A stretch of DNA of 64,000 nucleotides from DATFDN01 sp963818885 (lineage in GTDB: Bacteria; Pseudomonadota; Alphaproteobacteria; Acetobacterales; Acetobacteraceae), in assembly GCA_963818885.1 (NCBI GenBank), contig CAWFTP010000003.1:1-64000 (forward strand), given 5' to 3'. Below, one piece after another: positions 1-7,963 of this stretch; positions within the stretch are counted from its first letter, which is position 1; each line of letters starts with the position of its first letter. A program made the translations under genes and the position numbers. The notes under the pieces are model-generated. The model did not search any database. It worked only from the letters and a program-made list of their open reading frames with translations, and had not been told where the DNA came from.

Positions 1-91
1 ATGCGTGCGCTGCCTTGTGGTGCGGATGTAGCGTGGCACGGGCGGGTAGTGGCGGCTAGGTCCTCGCTACTACATCGCGCCGAACGAACCC

Positions 92-130
92 CCTCGCCGC
101 CTGGGCGGAGAGGGTCAGGGTGAGGTGGGA
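92..130. repeat. dispersed hairpin repeat (REP-like), copy 1
   Basis: A short palindrome built on CCGCCTGGGCGG is followed by a GAGAGGGTCAGGGTGAGGTGGG-type tail. The same tail recurs near 41.2 and 41.3 kb, and related hairpins lie near 2.7, 9.5, 45.3 and 52.1 kb. Bases 1-191 hold no gene that I can support. Confidence 0.6.
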
Positions 131-191
131 CATCCCCGTTGTCGCATGCGTGGCGTTCGTGACGCTGTGAAATCACTGAAGGTTTCACGCC

Positions 192-395
192 ATGCCACTT
201 CATCGCGCGTCACTGACGCGCGCTCCTGCATCGGCTCGCCGCCGTCGCTGGTGCCGGCGGCGCGTATGAGGACGTGATGGTACTCGGCCTGCTGCCCGTC
301 TCGGCGCAGGCCGCCGCGCTCAACCTGCCGGCGAAGGCGGGCACCGGGAAGACGGTAGCGGTACTTGGCGCCGGTCTCAGCGGCCTCTGCACGCA
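192..395 (+). pseudogene. 5' fragment of a flavin monoamine oxidase-type gene
   Basis: Read through one frameshift near 222, this encodes a twin-arginine-like leader ending in LLPVSAQAAA, followed by a dinucleotide-binding fold start, GKTVAVLGAGLSGL. That arrangement is typical of the N-terminus of secreted flavin-containing amine oxidases. The similarity stops just after the glycine-rich motif, where the reading passes directly into a transposase remnant. It is therefore a truncated remnant with no catalytic domain. The assignment rests on the leader and the GxGxxGL motif only. Confidence 0.55.
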
Positions 396-404
396 GGCCG
401 GGAT

Positions 405-770
405 CGAGACGGCGCTGATCGATCCGGGCAAGCCCGGCAGAACGGCGTGTGCGAAAGCTTCAACGGCAAGTTCCGGGATGAATGCCTTAGCCTTGAGTGG
501 TTCCGTTCGAGCCTTGAGTGGTTCCGTTCGCGGGCCGAGGCCAAGGTGGTGATCGAGATGTGGCGGCGGCACTTCAACGACGTGCGTCCGCACTCGAGCC
601 TGGGCTATCGGACGCCGGCGGCGTTTGCCGCCGGCTTGGTACGAGCAGCGTCCCGCGAAGGGCCGGGACGCTGCGGTATGTGGGGCCTCCGCGTCCCGGC
701 CCGTTGCGTCACCGCCCCGTCGGGGGCAAATCGAGCCAGGGGGAGCCACGCTCTCAAGCTAGAAGTGGTC
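405..770 (+). pseudogene. IS3-family transposase (OrfB) C-terminal remnant
   Basis: The encoded segments IDPGKP, ESFNGKFRDECL and RRHFNDVRPHSSLGYRTP are the conserved end of the DDE integrase domain of IS3-family OrfB, including its last acidic residue. A one-base loss near 434 (AAGCCCGG where the family reads AAGCCCTGG) breaks the frame. A perfect 21-bp tandem duplication at 489-530 repeats seven residues (SLEWFRS). The 5' two-thirds of the transposase is missing. The element is dead and is fused to an amine-oxidase remnant on its left. Confidence 0.75.
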
Positions 771-830
771 CGAAGAAACGGGGCTGGTCATTCCTGGCCT
801 GCTCCCGGGATTTCGGACCGAGCATAGGCT

Positions 831-985
831 CATCGCCGGCACCACGGCGGCCGCCGTGCCGCTCCCCACATCCACCTCGATCCGCGTCCGGTGCAACGTG
901 CCTTTCAGCGGCGTGCCCGACGGCGCGATCAGCCAGGCGGCGCGCAGCACCACCCGCCCCGCCGTGTCCCCGCTGAACTGACCTT
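831..985 (-). pseudogene. diverged partial copy of pqiC
   Basis: On the minus strand this segment reads GDTAGRVVLRAAWLIAPSG and ends GSGTAAAVVPAMS. It matches the middle-to-late part of the intact pqiC at 2107-2676 in the same orientation (corresponding bases about 2156-2310). By eye the two are similar at roughly 85% of bases, and most substitutions are conservative in the protein frame. It has no start, no lipobox and no stop of its own. The two copies bracket the toxin-antitoxin genes lying between them. Confidence 0.75.
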
Positions 986-1030
986 GGCAACCCACGCCCT
1001 GCGCCTGAAAAAACGGCCTCGTTCGACTAC

Positions 1031-1036
1031 TATAAT
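1031..1036 (+). promoter_or_regulatory. candidate -10 box, leaderless start
   Basis: A perfect TATAAT lies five bases before the ATG at 1042, so the transcript would start at or next to the start codon. No clear -35 box and no Shine-Dalgarno sequence is visible. This is a prediction from spacing only. Confidence 0.35.
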
Positions 1037-1041
1037 CAGCT

Positions 1042-1356
1042 ATGACGAAAGCCATGCCCCAGGACGCCCTCCCCGAATTCATCGAGAGCACCGCCGGCCA
1101 GGTCGCGGCGGAACTGGCGCGGCGTGGCGTTGCGCCCGATCAGCGGGTGACGATCGCGATCGAGCCCGCCGAGCCGGATGACTGGATCGCCAAGGCCCGC
1201 AGATACACGCGGCCCAAGGTGCTCGCCGAAGGCTGGAGCGACGAAGACATTGACCGCATCATCAAGGAGGAGCGCAGGGCCATGCACCGGCCTGCTCCCG
1301 GGGAAGGCTCGTCGTCGACAAGGACGTGTGCCGACGATCCCGTATTGCACTTATGA
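1042..1356 (+). CDS. small antitoxin-like protein, toxin partner lost
   Basis: The 104-residue acidic protein has a core (AARELARRG-type helix, then EGWSDEDIDRIIKEER) resembling small antitoxins encoded upstream of PIN-domain toxins. No specific family can be proved by eye. Right after it, in a shifted frame near 1309, the DNA encodes RLVVDKDV, which looks like the first residues of a PIN toxin, but the reading then dissolves and runs into the end of a convergent higA. The last 15-20 residues of this protein are probably junction sequence. It overlaps higA by 6 bp. Confidence 0.5.
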   Translation: MTKAMPQDALPEFIESTAGQVAAELARRGVAPDQRVTIAIEPAEPDDWIAKARRYTRPKVLAEGWSDEDIDRIIKEERRAMHRPAPGEGSSSTRTCADDPVLHL

Positions 1357-1722
1357 GCGCGCCCCGACGTGCCGGCGCAGCGTGGTCTTTGCTGAAAGCT
1401 GATCAGCGGCGACGTCGCCGAGGTGCTCCAGCCGCAGCGCCGGACGGTTAGGCAGCTTCACGATCAGCTCCAGTTTGCCGCCGACAGCCTCCACGTAGCT
1501 GCGTAGCGTCGACAAATACATGTCCGCCTGCTTCTCGATCTTGGAGACTGATGGCTGTTTGATGTTCAGGGCCGACGCGACGTCGGCCTGGGCCTTGCCG
1601 GCAAGCTCGCGCAACTCGCGCAGGCCTTCGAGCTCCGCCTTCAGCTCCCGGTACCGTCGCACGATGCGCGCTCGCCGGTCACCCGGCAAATCGGCCATGA
1701 CCCGATCGAGTGTCCGACCCAT
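1351..1722 (-). CDS. higA: HigA-type HTH antitoxin
   Basis: The 123-residue protein has an XRE-type helix-turn-helix at about residues 38-65 (AGKAQADVASALNIKQPSVSKIEK). A short segment follows (YVEAVGGKLELIVKLP) that is common in HigA antitoxins of HigB/Gp49-type toxins. It should bind and neutralise the upstream toxin and repress the operon. It starts one base after the toxin stop, giving the toxin-first order typical of higBA. The C-terminal tail after LEHLGD is longer than usual and probably reads into junction sequence. Confidence 0.8.
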   Translation of the reverse strand: MGRTLDRVMADLPGDRRARIVRRYRELKAELEGLRELRELAGKAQADVASALNIKQPSVSKIEKQADMYLSTLRSYVEAVGGKLELIVKLPNRPALRLEHLGDVAADQLSAKTTLRRHVGARS

Positions 1723-1723
1723 C

Positions 1724-2080
1724 TCACTTCTCCTTCAGCCGGTCCAAGTGCGCGGAGAGTCGTTTGTCCGCCGCAGCGATGAGCCGCTCGTAAAAGCGCC
1801 TCTGGCTTCCGCCCGACTTATCGCCTGCGACCAGCAGCATGGCTCGCCGACGCGGATCGAGCGCAAACGCGACGCGCCACGCGCCACCCGATGCGTCGAA
1901 CCGAAGCTCCTTCATGTTGGCGTATCTCGAGCCCTTCAACGTGTCGGCATAAGGCCGGCCGAGTTGCGGGCCGAAGTCCGCCAGCAGCTTTGCAACTGCC
2001 AGCAAGGCGTCCTGGACCATCACGGGGAGCGTTAGGAATTCCGGCTCGAACTCATCGTGAAACTCGACAAGCCACGGCAT
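1724..2080 (-). CDS. higB: HigB/RelE-type toxin (Gp49-like)
   Basis: This 118-residue protein belongs to the RelE/ParE superfamily, phage-derived Gp49-like branch. It shows the family signatures GRPYADTLKGSRYANMKELRF, WRVAFALDPRR and LLVAGDKSG, then a C-terminal basic helix. Members cleave mRNA at the ribosome. It is the first gene of the pair, with higA one base downstream. The start sits four bases from a palindrome and has no clear Shine-Dalgarno. It lies only 26 bp from the 3' end of pqiC. Confidence 0.82.
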   Translation of the reverse strand: MPWLVEFHDEFEPEFLTLPVMVQDALLAVAKLLADFGPQLGRPYADTLKGSRYANMKELRFDASGGAWRVAFALDPRRRAMLLVAGDKSGGSQRRFYERLIAAADKRLSAHLDRLKEK

Positions 2081-2084
2081 CTAT

Positions 2085-2100
2085 ATAGCCCATAGGCTAT
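2085..2100. promoter_or_regulatory. palindromic operator candidate of higBA
   Basis: A perfect inverted repeat ATAGCC-CATA-GGCTAT lies four bases upstream of the higB start codon. TA antitoxins commonly bind such sites to autorepress. Protein binding here is inferred. Confidence 0.5.
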
Positions 2101-2106
2101 GTGCCG

Positions 2107-2676
2107 TCAACGCACCCCCGCCGCGATCCGGTCCGCCAGCACCCCCAGCGCCCGGCTCATCGCCGGCACGACCGCGGCCGCCGTGCCGCTCCCCGCGTCC
2201 ACCTCCACCGTCGTCCGCCGCGGCGTCCCGGTGGGCGGCGAGCCGGACGGCGCGATCAGCCAGGCGGCGCGCAGCACCACCCGCCCCGCCGTGTCCCCGC
2301 CGAACTGATCGAGCGACACGGTCACGATCCGCAGCCCCCGTCTCGGCGCCGGATCGCCCGGCGGTAGCACGGAACCAGGCGGCAGGCGGGCGGCGAGGTT
2401 GTCGGACAGCGCGCGGCGGATCAGCTGGCGGATCGGCGCGCCCCAGATGCTGTCGCTCCGCACGTCCAGCCGGTCGCCCGGCGCGGTCAGCACGATTTCG
2501 CTGCGGTCGATCGTCGCCGGGATTCCGACCTCGCCCAGCTCCAGCGGCGGCGAGACCGGCCTGCCCACGGGCGAGCGCGCCGGCGGCACGGCGGAGAGCG
2601 TGTAGGTGTCGGTCTTGGCGCTGGCGCAGGCGCCCACCGCCAGGACCAGCAGCAGCGCCGCTGCTCGCATCCGCAT
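2107..2676 (-). CDS. pqiC: PqiC-type ABC transport auxiliary lipoprotein
   Basis: The 189-residue protein begins with a signal peptide and lipobox (LAVGAC, lipidated Cys near residue 18). It then has the YTL, GEVGIPATIDRSEIV and WGAPIRQLIRRAL segments of the PqiC/auxiliary-lipoprotein family. It would be an outer-membrane-anchored partner of the PqiB tunnel. It is the last gene of pqiABC, 90 bp after pqiB, with a strong hairpin in between that could lower its expression. Part of this gene is copied at 831-985. Confidence 0.82.
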   Translation of the reverse strand: MRMRAAALLLVLAVGACASAKTDTYTLSAVPPARSPVGRPVSPPLELGEVGIPATIDRSEIVLTAPGDRLDVRSDSIWGAPIRQLIRRALSDNLAARLPPGSVLPPGDPAPRRGLRIVTVSLDQFGGDTAGRVVLRAAWLIAPSGSPPTGTPRRTTVEVDAGSGTAAAVVPAMSRALGVLADRIAAGVR

Positions 2677-2698
2677 CCCTAGAAGCCAACCTTAGTCC

Positions 2699-2724
2699 CC
2701 TCTCCGCCCCGAGGGGCGGAGAGG
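2699..2724. repeat. dispersed hairpin repeat between pqiB and pqiC
   Basis: Perfect 12-bp arms (CCTCTCCGCCCC and its complement) enclose a 2-base GA turn. It belongs to the same hairpin family as the copies near 41.3 kb. In this position it could act as a transcript-stabilising or attenuating stem inside the operon. Confidence 0.65.
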
Positions 2725-2766
2725 GAGCCTACCTTGGTGCCACTACGCGAAACCATTCCACCCCCC

Positions 2767-4494
2767 TCACTGTCGCCCCCTTATCAGCGCCGAGGGATGC
2801 CGCGTCAGATAGTCCGCGAGCTCGCGGATCGCCTCCGCCGCGCGGTTCACCTCGTACAACGTCTGCGTCAGCCCCGCCGTGTTCATCCCCAAGGGCCCGT
2901 TGCCCGCCGTCGTGTTGATCAGGTTGCGCGCCGCGTTCACCGCGCCCTCCGCATCCGTCGCCGTCTTGCGCAGTGCGGCGAGCAGCGCTGGCACGTCTGT
3001 CTTCGCCGTCGCGGTGATCCGCTGCACGTTGGCAAGCGAGGCGTGCAGCGCTTCCAGGCTCTGGTTGATCTGCGGCGACTGGCTCAAATCGGCGAGCCGG
3101 TTGGTGATCGTATGGATATTATCGGCGATCTGATCGAGCGGCAGGTTGTTGATCTTGTTCGCGACCCCGCTCACCGAGGCCATGATCGCATCGACCCCCG
3201 ACCCGCCTTGCTGGGACGGGATCTCCGGCGGGTCACCCTCGATCAGGGTGGCGGGGGAGGCCTGCTTGACGAACGCCAGCTCCACATCCTTCGGCCCGAC
3301 CAGCGGAATCGAGGACCCGGCCTGTGCGCGCAACCCGTCGCCGATCAGCCGGTTCATCACCGCGTCCATCTCCGCCCGTCCGCTCGGCGGCCACGCCGCC
3401 CCGCCGGTCAGCGCGATGCGCGAGGGCTGGACCGTGAAGGTCACCACCTCGCGCAGCTTGCCGCTCTCGCGGTCGAACTGCAGCTCCGCGGTCTGCACCG
3501 TGCCCACCTGGGTCCCCGCGAGCGTGACCGAGGCGCCCTTGGCGAGCGACGCCGCATCCGCGCCGAAGATCGCCTTGTAGGCCACCGCCTGTGGCCCGGC
3601 GGCGAAGTCGGCGTCGCTCTTGGTGGGATAGAGGGTGAAATTGTGCCCCTTGGCCGCGACCGGACCGGCCGGAATCGCGGTCGGCGTCTCGAAGTCGATC
3701 GCCCCCGACAGCAGTGCGGGAATCCCCTGCATCTGGATGCGCGGCCCCGCCCCTTGCAGCGAGATCTGCACCGCGCCCGCGTTCCAGAAACGGCTGTCGT
3801 CGTGCACCGCCTTGTCGTACGGCGCCTTCACGAACGTCTTGATCGTGAAGCTCTGGTCGGGCTGCAGCGAGACCTCCTCGACCTTGCCCACGCTCAGATC
3901 GCGGAAGTAGATTTGCGAGCCCCGCCCGATATTCCCCAGCCGGTCGGCATGCAGGAAATAGGTCGTGCCCGGGATGTTCTCGGTCACCGCTGGTGCCTCG
4001 CTCAGGCCCTCGTATTCGTCCTGTTTCTTCCCCGGCGCCGGCTGCATCCCGATGGTGGGTCCCGAGATGATGGAGCGGATGGAGGACAGGTCGTTGAGGT
4101 TCGGCCCGCTGATCCAGAACAGCGTGCCCGGGCCGATATGGCCGTCCATCTCCTGGTTCAGCCTGATGCCGACCTTGACGTGCACCAGGTCCTTTTGGAG
4201 CTGCACCGTCTCCACCTGGCCAACCTTCATGCCGTTGTAGTTGACGTCGGTCTGCCCGGCGCTGATCCCGCCGGCGCCGTGGAAGATCACCGTGACCGTT
4301 GGCCCGGTCGAGGTGAACTGCTTGAGCGCGAGCCAGCCGACGATCAGCACGGCGGCGATCGGGATCCCCCAGATCCAGCCGGGCCAGCGGCTCCTTTCCT
4401 CATGCACCTCGGGAACATCGGGGTCGACTCGCGGGCCGGCGTGCTGGTCCGGATGTTCGTCGCGATGCGGCTTCTGCTCCTGGCTATCGTTCAT
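2767..4494 (-). CDS. pqiB: PqiB-type MCE-domain lipid-transport protein
   Basis: This is a single-pass inner-membrane protein of about 575 residues. A charged N-terminal tail is followed by one TM segment (GWIWGIPIAAVLIVGW), then three MCE-type repeats starting near residues 48 (TVTVIFHGAGGISAGQ), 165 (GTTYFLHADRLGNIGRG) and 290. A helical C-terminal region likely builds the trans-periplasmic needle. PqiB homologues form a hexameric tunnel carrying lipids between membranes. The ATG at 4494 overlaps the pqiA stop (ATGA), which favours it over a start 24 bases upstream. Confidence 0.88.
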   Translation of the reverse strand: MNDSQEQKPHRDEHPDQHAGPRVDPDVPEVHEERSRWPGWIWGIPIAAVLIVGWLALKQFTSTGPTVTVIFHGAGGISAGQTDVNYNGMKVGQVETVQLQKDLVHVKVGIRLNQEMDGHIGPGTLFWISGPNLNDLSSIRSIISGPTIGMQPAPGKKQDEYEGLSEAPAVTENIPGTTYFLHADRLGNIGRGSQIYFRDLSVGKVEEVSLQPDQSFTIKTFVKAPYDKAVHDDSRFWNAGAVQISLQGAGPRIQMQGIPALLSGAIDFETPTAIPAGPVAAKGHNFTLYPTKSDADFAAGPQAVAYKAIFGADAASLAKGASVTLAGTQVGTVQTAELQFDRESGKLREVVTFTVQPSRIALTGGAAWPPSGRAEMDAVMNRLIGDGLRAQAGSSIPLVGPKDVELAFVKQASPATLIEGDPPEIPSQQGGSGVDAIMASVSGVANKINNLPLDQIADNIHTITNRLADLSQSPQINQSLEALHASLANVQRITATAKTDVPALLAALRKTATDAEGAVNAARNLINTTAGNGPLGMNTAGLTQTLYEVNRAAEAIRELADYLTRHPSALIRGRQ

Positions 4495-5693
4495 GCCCGC
4501 CCCTTCGCCTGATCCCAAAGGAGGCGCGGATCAAACAATTTCGCCGCGAACATGGTCAGCACGATCACCGCGAGGAACGCCGGCGCGCCGGTGCCGACCC
4601 GCACGGAGAGGAAGCCGCTGATCTGAAATATCGGAATGAAGATCGTGATGGTGAAGATGTCGATGTTCGACCAGCGCCCGATCTCCTCGACGAAGCGGAA
4701 CACGCGGGTCTTGAGCACGAGGCGGCGGTCGGAGTGATGATGGATCGACCAAAGCAGCCAGCTCAGCGAGGTCAGCTTCACCAGCGGGATCAGAATGCTC
4801 GCCGTGAAGATGATGATGGCGAGCAGCCACAGATTGGCGTCCACCAGTTGCAGCACGCCCCAGGCGATCGTCTGGTTCTCCACCCTCGGACCTGGACCGT
4901 ACTGGATGCTGAGCGGGAACCAGTTGGAGAGGACGAATAGCGGGAACCCGGCGATCACCAGTGCCGCGGCATAGGAGACCGCGAAGGGCTTGCGCCGCGC
5001 GAGCCAGGCGCGGCAGCGCGGACACCGTCCGGCCGCCATGTCGGCCGGCAGCACCAGGTCGCATTCCGTGCAAGCAAGGCGTGGTCCCGCGGGTGGCGCA
5101 TCCGGGTTGGCGATCATCCGCCAAATCGCCATGCGGTCGATGCTTGCGCGCGTCATCATGGTGAAGAACGCCGCAGCGATCAGCGAATAGCCGCCGATCC
5201 CAATGATGACGGGGATGTGCACCGCAACCCGGCTGTAGCCGATCGCAGCGCCGAACAGGAACACGTCGGGCATCGCCCAGAGGTCGAGATGCTCGGCCCA
5301 GCGATATACCGAGCCGGTCCATGGCCCGTGCCGGCCGATGCGCACCGCGACCAGGGTGGAAGCGAGCAGGCCGGAGCGGAGGAACGGCAGGATCACACCC
5401 TGCAGGCCGACGACGATCGCGAGGTAGGGCCAGCCCTCGTGCCACATCTCGACGACGCCGGAGCCGAGATGGCTCGACCGCTCGAGGCCGGCGAAGCGGA
5501 TCGTCATCAGCGTGCCGAGGTTGGCGGGGAACCACAGCACGAATGTGGTGACCGACAGCGCAAGCGCGGCATCGAGGCTTCGCCCGGCGGTGCGCTCGAG
5601 CACCTTGCCGCAGCGCCGACACAGGCTGCGCCCGTGCCTTCCCAGGTCGGGCAGGCGCTGGATCGTCCCGCAATCGGGACACGCGATGATCAT
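4491..5693 (-). CDS. pqiA: PqiA-type inner-membrane protein
   Basis: The 400-residue protein has the two-half PqiA layout. Each half begins with a cytosolic zinc-ribbon-like motif (CPDCG...CRRCG at the N-terminus, CTEC...CPRC near residue 205), followed by about four TM helices. It is thought to work with the MCE protein PqiB in lipid trafficking to the outer membrane. The start at 5693 (MIIACPDCG) places the first CxxC at the very N-terminus, as in the family. It is the first gene of pqiABC and its promoter must lie in the 96 bp shared with divergent kynU. Confidence 0.88.
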   Translation of the reverse strand: MIIACPDCGTIQRLPDLGRHGRSLCRRCGKVLERTAGRSLDAALALSVTTFVLWFPANLGTLMTIRFAGLERSSHLGSGVVEMWHEGWPYLAIVVGLQGVILPFLRSGLLASTLVAVRIGRHGPWTGSVYRWAEHLDLWAMPDVFLFGAAIGYSRVAVHIPVIIGIGGYSLIAAAFFTMMTRASIDRMAIWRMIANPDAPPAGPRLACTECDLVLPADMAAGRCPRCRAWLARRKPFAVSYAAALVIAGFPLFVLSNWFPLSIQYGPGPRVENQTIAWGVLQLVDANLWLLAIIIFTASILIPLVKLTSLSWLLWSIHHHSDRRLVLKTRVFRFVEEIGRWSNIDIFTITIFIPIFQISGFLSVRVGTGAPAFLAVIVLTMFAAKLFDPRLLWDQAKGRA

Positions 5694-5789
5694 GGCGGAA
5701 TCCGCAACGGTGCCGAGACGATGCCGGTTTCGTGGACGGCACGCAAGCTTCTCTAGCGATCCGGCAACATTCGCCCCTATAGTGCGGTA

Positions 5790-6977
5790 ATGGCAACAGA
5801 GTTGCACCTCGACGCCCTGGACGCGGCCGATCCGCTGGCCGGGATGCGGGGGCTGTTCGCGATCCCCGAGGGGATCGTCTACCTCGACGGCAACTCGCTC
5901 GGCCCCCTGCCCCGCGCCACGCCGGCCCGCCTCGCCGAGGTCGCGGCGCGGGAATGGGGGGATGGCCTCATCCGTTCCTGGACGCGCGGCTGGATGGAGA
6001 TGCCGCTCCGCGTCGGCGAGAAGATCGGCCGGCTGATCGGCGCGGCACCGGATTGCACGGTCGCCTGCGACAGCACGTCGGTGAACCTGTTCAAGGCGCT
6101 CGCGGCTGCGCTCAGCCTGCGCCCGGACCGGCGCGTGATCCTGTCCGAGCGCGGCAACTTCCCGACCGACCTCTACATGGCGGAGGGGCTCGCCGCGCTG
6201 CTGGAGCGCGGTCACACGGTCCGGGCGCTCGAAGCCGAGGCGATCCCGGCGGCGCTCGACGCCTCCGTCGCCGTGCTGATGCTGACCCACGTCAACTACC
6301 GCACCGGACGGATGCACGACATGGCGGCGCTGACCTGCGCGGCGCGGGCGGCGGGGGCACTGATGCTGTGGGATCTGTCGCACTCGGCGGGCGCGGTGCC
6401 GGTCGAGCTTGGCGCGTGCGAGGCCGATTTCGCGGTCGGCTGCGGCTACAAATTCCTCAACGGCGGCCCCGGCGCGCCGGGGTATATCTACATCGCCCCG
6501 CGCCATCATGGCACGCCGACGGGTCTGACCGGCTGGATCGGCCACGCCGACCCGTTCGCCTTCGCCGACGAGTACCGCCCGGCGCCGGGCATCGGTAGCG
6601 CGCTGGTCGGCACGCCGCCCATCCTGGGCCTCGCCGCGCTCGAGGTCGGCGTTGACATCGCCTTGCAGGCTGACATGGCTTCGGTGCGCGCCAAATCGGT
6701 GCAGCTCGCCGAGGTATTCGCGGCGCTGATCGAGCGCGACTGCGCGGGCCTCGGCTTCACCGTCTCCTCGCCGCGCGAGGCGGCACACCGCGGCAGCCAA
6801 GTCTGTTTGCGCCACGAGAAGGCGGAGGCGATCATGCAGGCGCTGATCGCCCGTGGCGTCATCGGCGACTTCCGCCCGCCCGACACGCTGCGCTTCGGCC
6901 TTACCCCGCTCTATCTGCGCTACGTCGATCTGGGCGCGGCGGTTCGCGTGCTTGCGGAAGTCGCGCGGCTGAACTGA
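5790..6977 (+). CDS. kynU: kynureninase
   Basis: This PLP enzyme splits L-kynurenine (or 3-hydroxykynurenine) into anthranilate (or 3-hydroxyanthranilate) and alanine. Visible hallmarks are YLDGNSLGPLP near residue 31, the PLP-aspartate region LWDLSHSAGA and the PLP lysine in GYKFLNGGPGAPGY (K221). The length, 395 residues, is normal. No tryptophan dioxygenase or formamidase gene is in the window. A TATAGT box ends six bases before the ATG and no Shine-Dalgarno is visible, so a leaderless transcript is possible. It is divergent from pqiA. Confidence 0.93.
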   Translation: MATELHLDALDAADPLAGMRGLFAIPEGIVYLDGNSLGPLPRATPARLAEVAAREWGDGLIRSWTRGWMEMPLRVGEKIGRLIGAAPDCTVACDSTSVNLFKALAAALSLRPDRRVILSERGNFPTDLYMAEGLAALLERGHTVRALEAEAIPAALDASVAVLMLTHVNYRTGRMHDMAALTCAARAAGALMLWDLSHSAGAVPVELGACEADFAVGCGYKFLNGGPGAPGYIYIAPRHHGTPTGLTGWIGHADPFAFADEYRPAPGIGSALVGTPPILGLAALEVGVDIALQADMASVRAKSVQLAEVFAALIERDCAGLGFTVSSPREAAHRGSQVCLRHEKAEAIMQALIARGVIGDFRPPDTLRFGLTPLYLRYVDLGAAVRVLAEVARLN

Positions 6978-6996
6978 AGGAAAGGTGCGTGGCGCC

Positions 6997-7494
6997 ATGA
7001 GCACTGCCGATTCACCGCAACTCCGGCTTCTCGCCCGCTTGGTGCTCACCTTTATGGTCGTGCTGGTCGTCGGCGGCATTCTCTGGCACGGCGTTTCGGC
7101 CGGCGACGTGGACCGGCTCTGGCACGACCTGATCGACCGGCCGGACGGGCCGATGCGGTTCCGCTTCATCCTGCAGCCGCTGATGGCGGCGCTGGCCGCG
7201 TTTCATGACGGACGGAAGGACGCGCGGAACGGCCGCCCGCCCTATCTCGTGTCGATGCTACACGAGCCGGCGGACCGCGCGGCGCTGTTGCGCGAGGGGC
7301 TGAACTCGACCGCGCGGATCATTCTTCTTGGCCTCGTAATGGATATCGTCTACCAAGTCGTCGTGCTGAGGATGTTCTATCCGGACGAGGCGGTGATCAT
7401 CGCCCTGCTGCTGGCATTCGTTCCATACGTGCTGCTCCGCGGACCCGTCCACCGCGCGTTCCGTCAGCGCGTCGCCGCCAAGCATGCGCCATGA
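6997..7494 (+). CDS. hypothetical membrane protein
   Basis: I do not recognise this family. It is about 165 residues with a TM helix at the N-terminus (LVLTFMVVLVVGGILW) and two more near the C-terminus (RIILLGLVMDIVYQVVVL and VIIALLLAFVPYVLL), with a soluble loop between. ATG 6997 is preferred because AAGGAAAGG precedes it; an in-frame GTG lies at 6985. Its stop overlaps the start of a DUF202 membrane protein (ATGA), so the two are co-translated. It follows kynU by 19 bp. Confidence 0.7.
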   Translation: MSTADSPQLRLLARLVLTFMVVLVVGGILWHGVSAGDVDRLWHDLIDRPDGPMRFRFILQPLMAALAAFHDGRKDARNGRPPYLVSMLHEPADRAALLREGLNSTARIILLGLVMDIVYQVVVLRMFYPDEAVIIALLLAFVPYVLLRGPVHRAFRQRVAAKHAP

Positions 7495-7925
7495 GCGCAC
7501 CCGCGCAGACCGACCGCTTCGCGGTCCGGGTGACGGCGGACACGCATTTCGGCTGGATCCGCACCCGCCTCAGCGTCGAGCGCACGATGATGTCGTGGGT
7601 GCGCACGGCGGTGTCGCTGATCGGCTTCGGCTTCGCGATCGTGCAGTATTTTGAGCGCATAGGAGAGGCACCCGGCGCCCTGCCCGCCTATCACCCGGGC
7701 GCGCCGCGCTATCTGGGGCTCGCGCTCATCAGCTGCGGTGTGCTCGCGCTGCTCGTCTCCATCTGGCAGTATGTGTGGACGATCCGCTATCTATGGAGTG
7801 ACTCGTTCGCCCCGGTGGCGGTCCTGCGGAGTGAAAAGGTGCACTCGCCGCTCCTCGCGGTCGCCGTGCTGCTCATCTTCATCGGCCTGTTCGCTTTTTT
7901 TGCGGTGCTGTTGCGGCTGCCATAG
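7491..7925 (+). CDS. DUF202 (YidH-type) membrane protein
   Basis: The 144-residue protein has the DUF202 signature LSVERTMMSWVRTAVSLIGFGF near residue 28, then two further TM helices (LGLALISCGVLALLVSIW and LLAVAVLLIFIGLFAFFAVLL). The function of the family is unknown. Its start overlaps the stop of the previous membrane gene by ATGA, so the pair probably forms one unit. The arylsulfatase gene starts 38 bp downstream. Confidence 0.8.
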   Translation: MSAPAQTDRFAVRVTADTHFGWIRTRLSVERTMMSWVRTAVSLIGFGFAIVQYFERIGEAPGALPAYHPGAPRYLGLALISCGVLALLVSIWQYVWTIRYLWSDSFAPVAVLRSEKVHSPLLAVAVLLIFIGLFAFFAVLLRLP

Positions 7926-7963
7926 CCGCAACAAGCCGTCCCCTGACAACAAGGAGAGTCGAT

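Noticed and set aside
25..76. GATGTAG (25-31) and CTACATC (70-76) facing each other at the window start, like the half-sites at 46.8 kb
   Set aside because: The arms are 38 bases apart with no adjacent gene; chance is adequate.
2734..4512. Long open frame of 592 codons on the plus strand opposite pqiB
   Set aside because: It is an antisense shadow of the G+C-rich pqiB gene. Its protein is a low-complexity Arg/His/Asp/Leu mix without domains.
5796..7169. Minus-strand frame extending pqiA upstream across kynU
   Set aside because: The conserved PqiA start MIIACPDCG lies at 5693; upstream residues are the complement of kynU.
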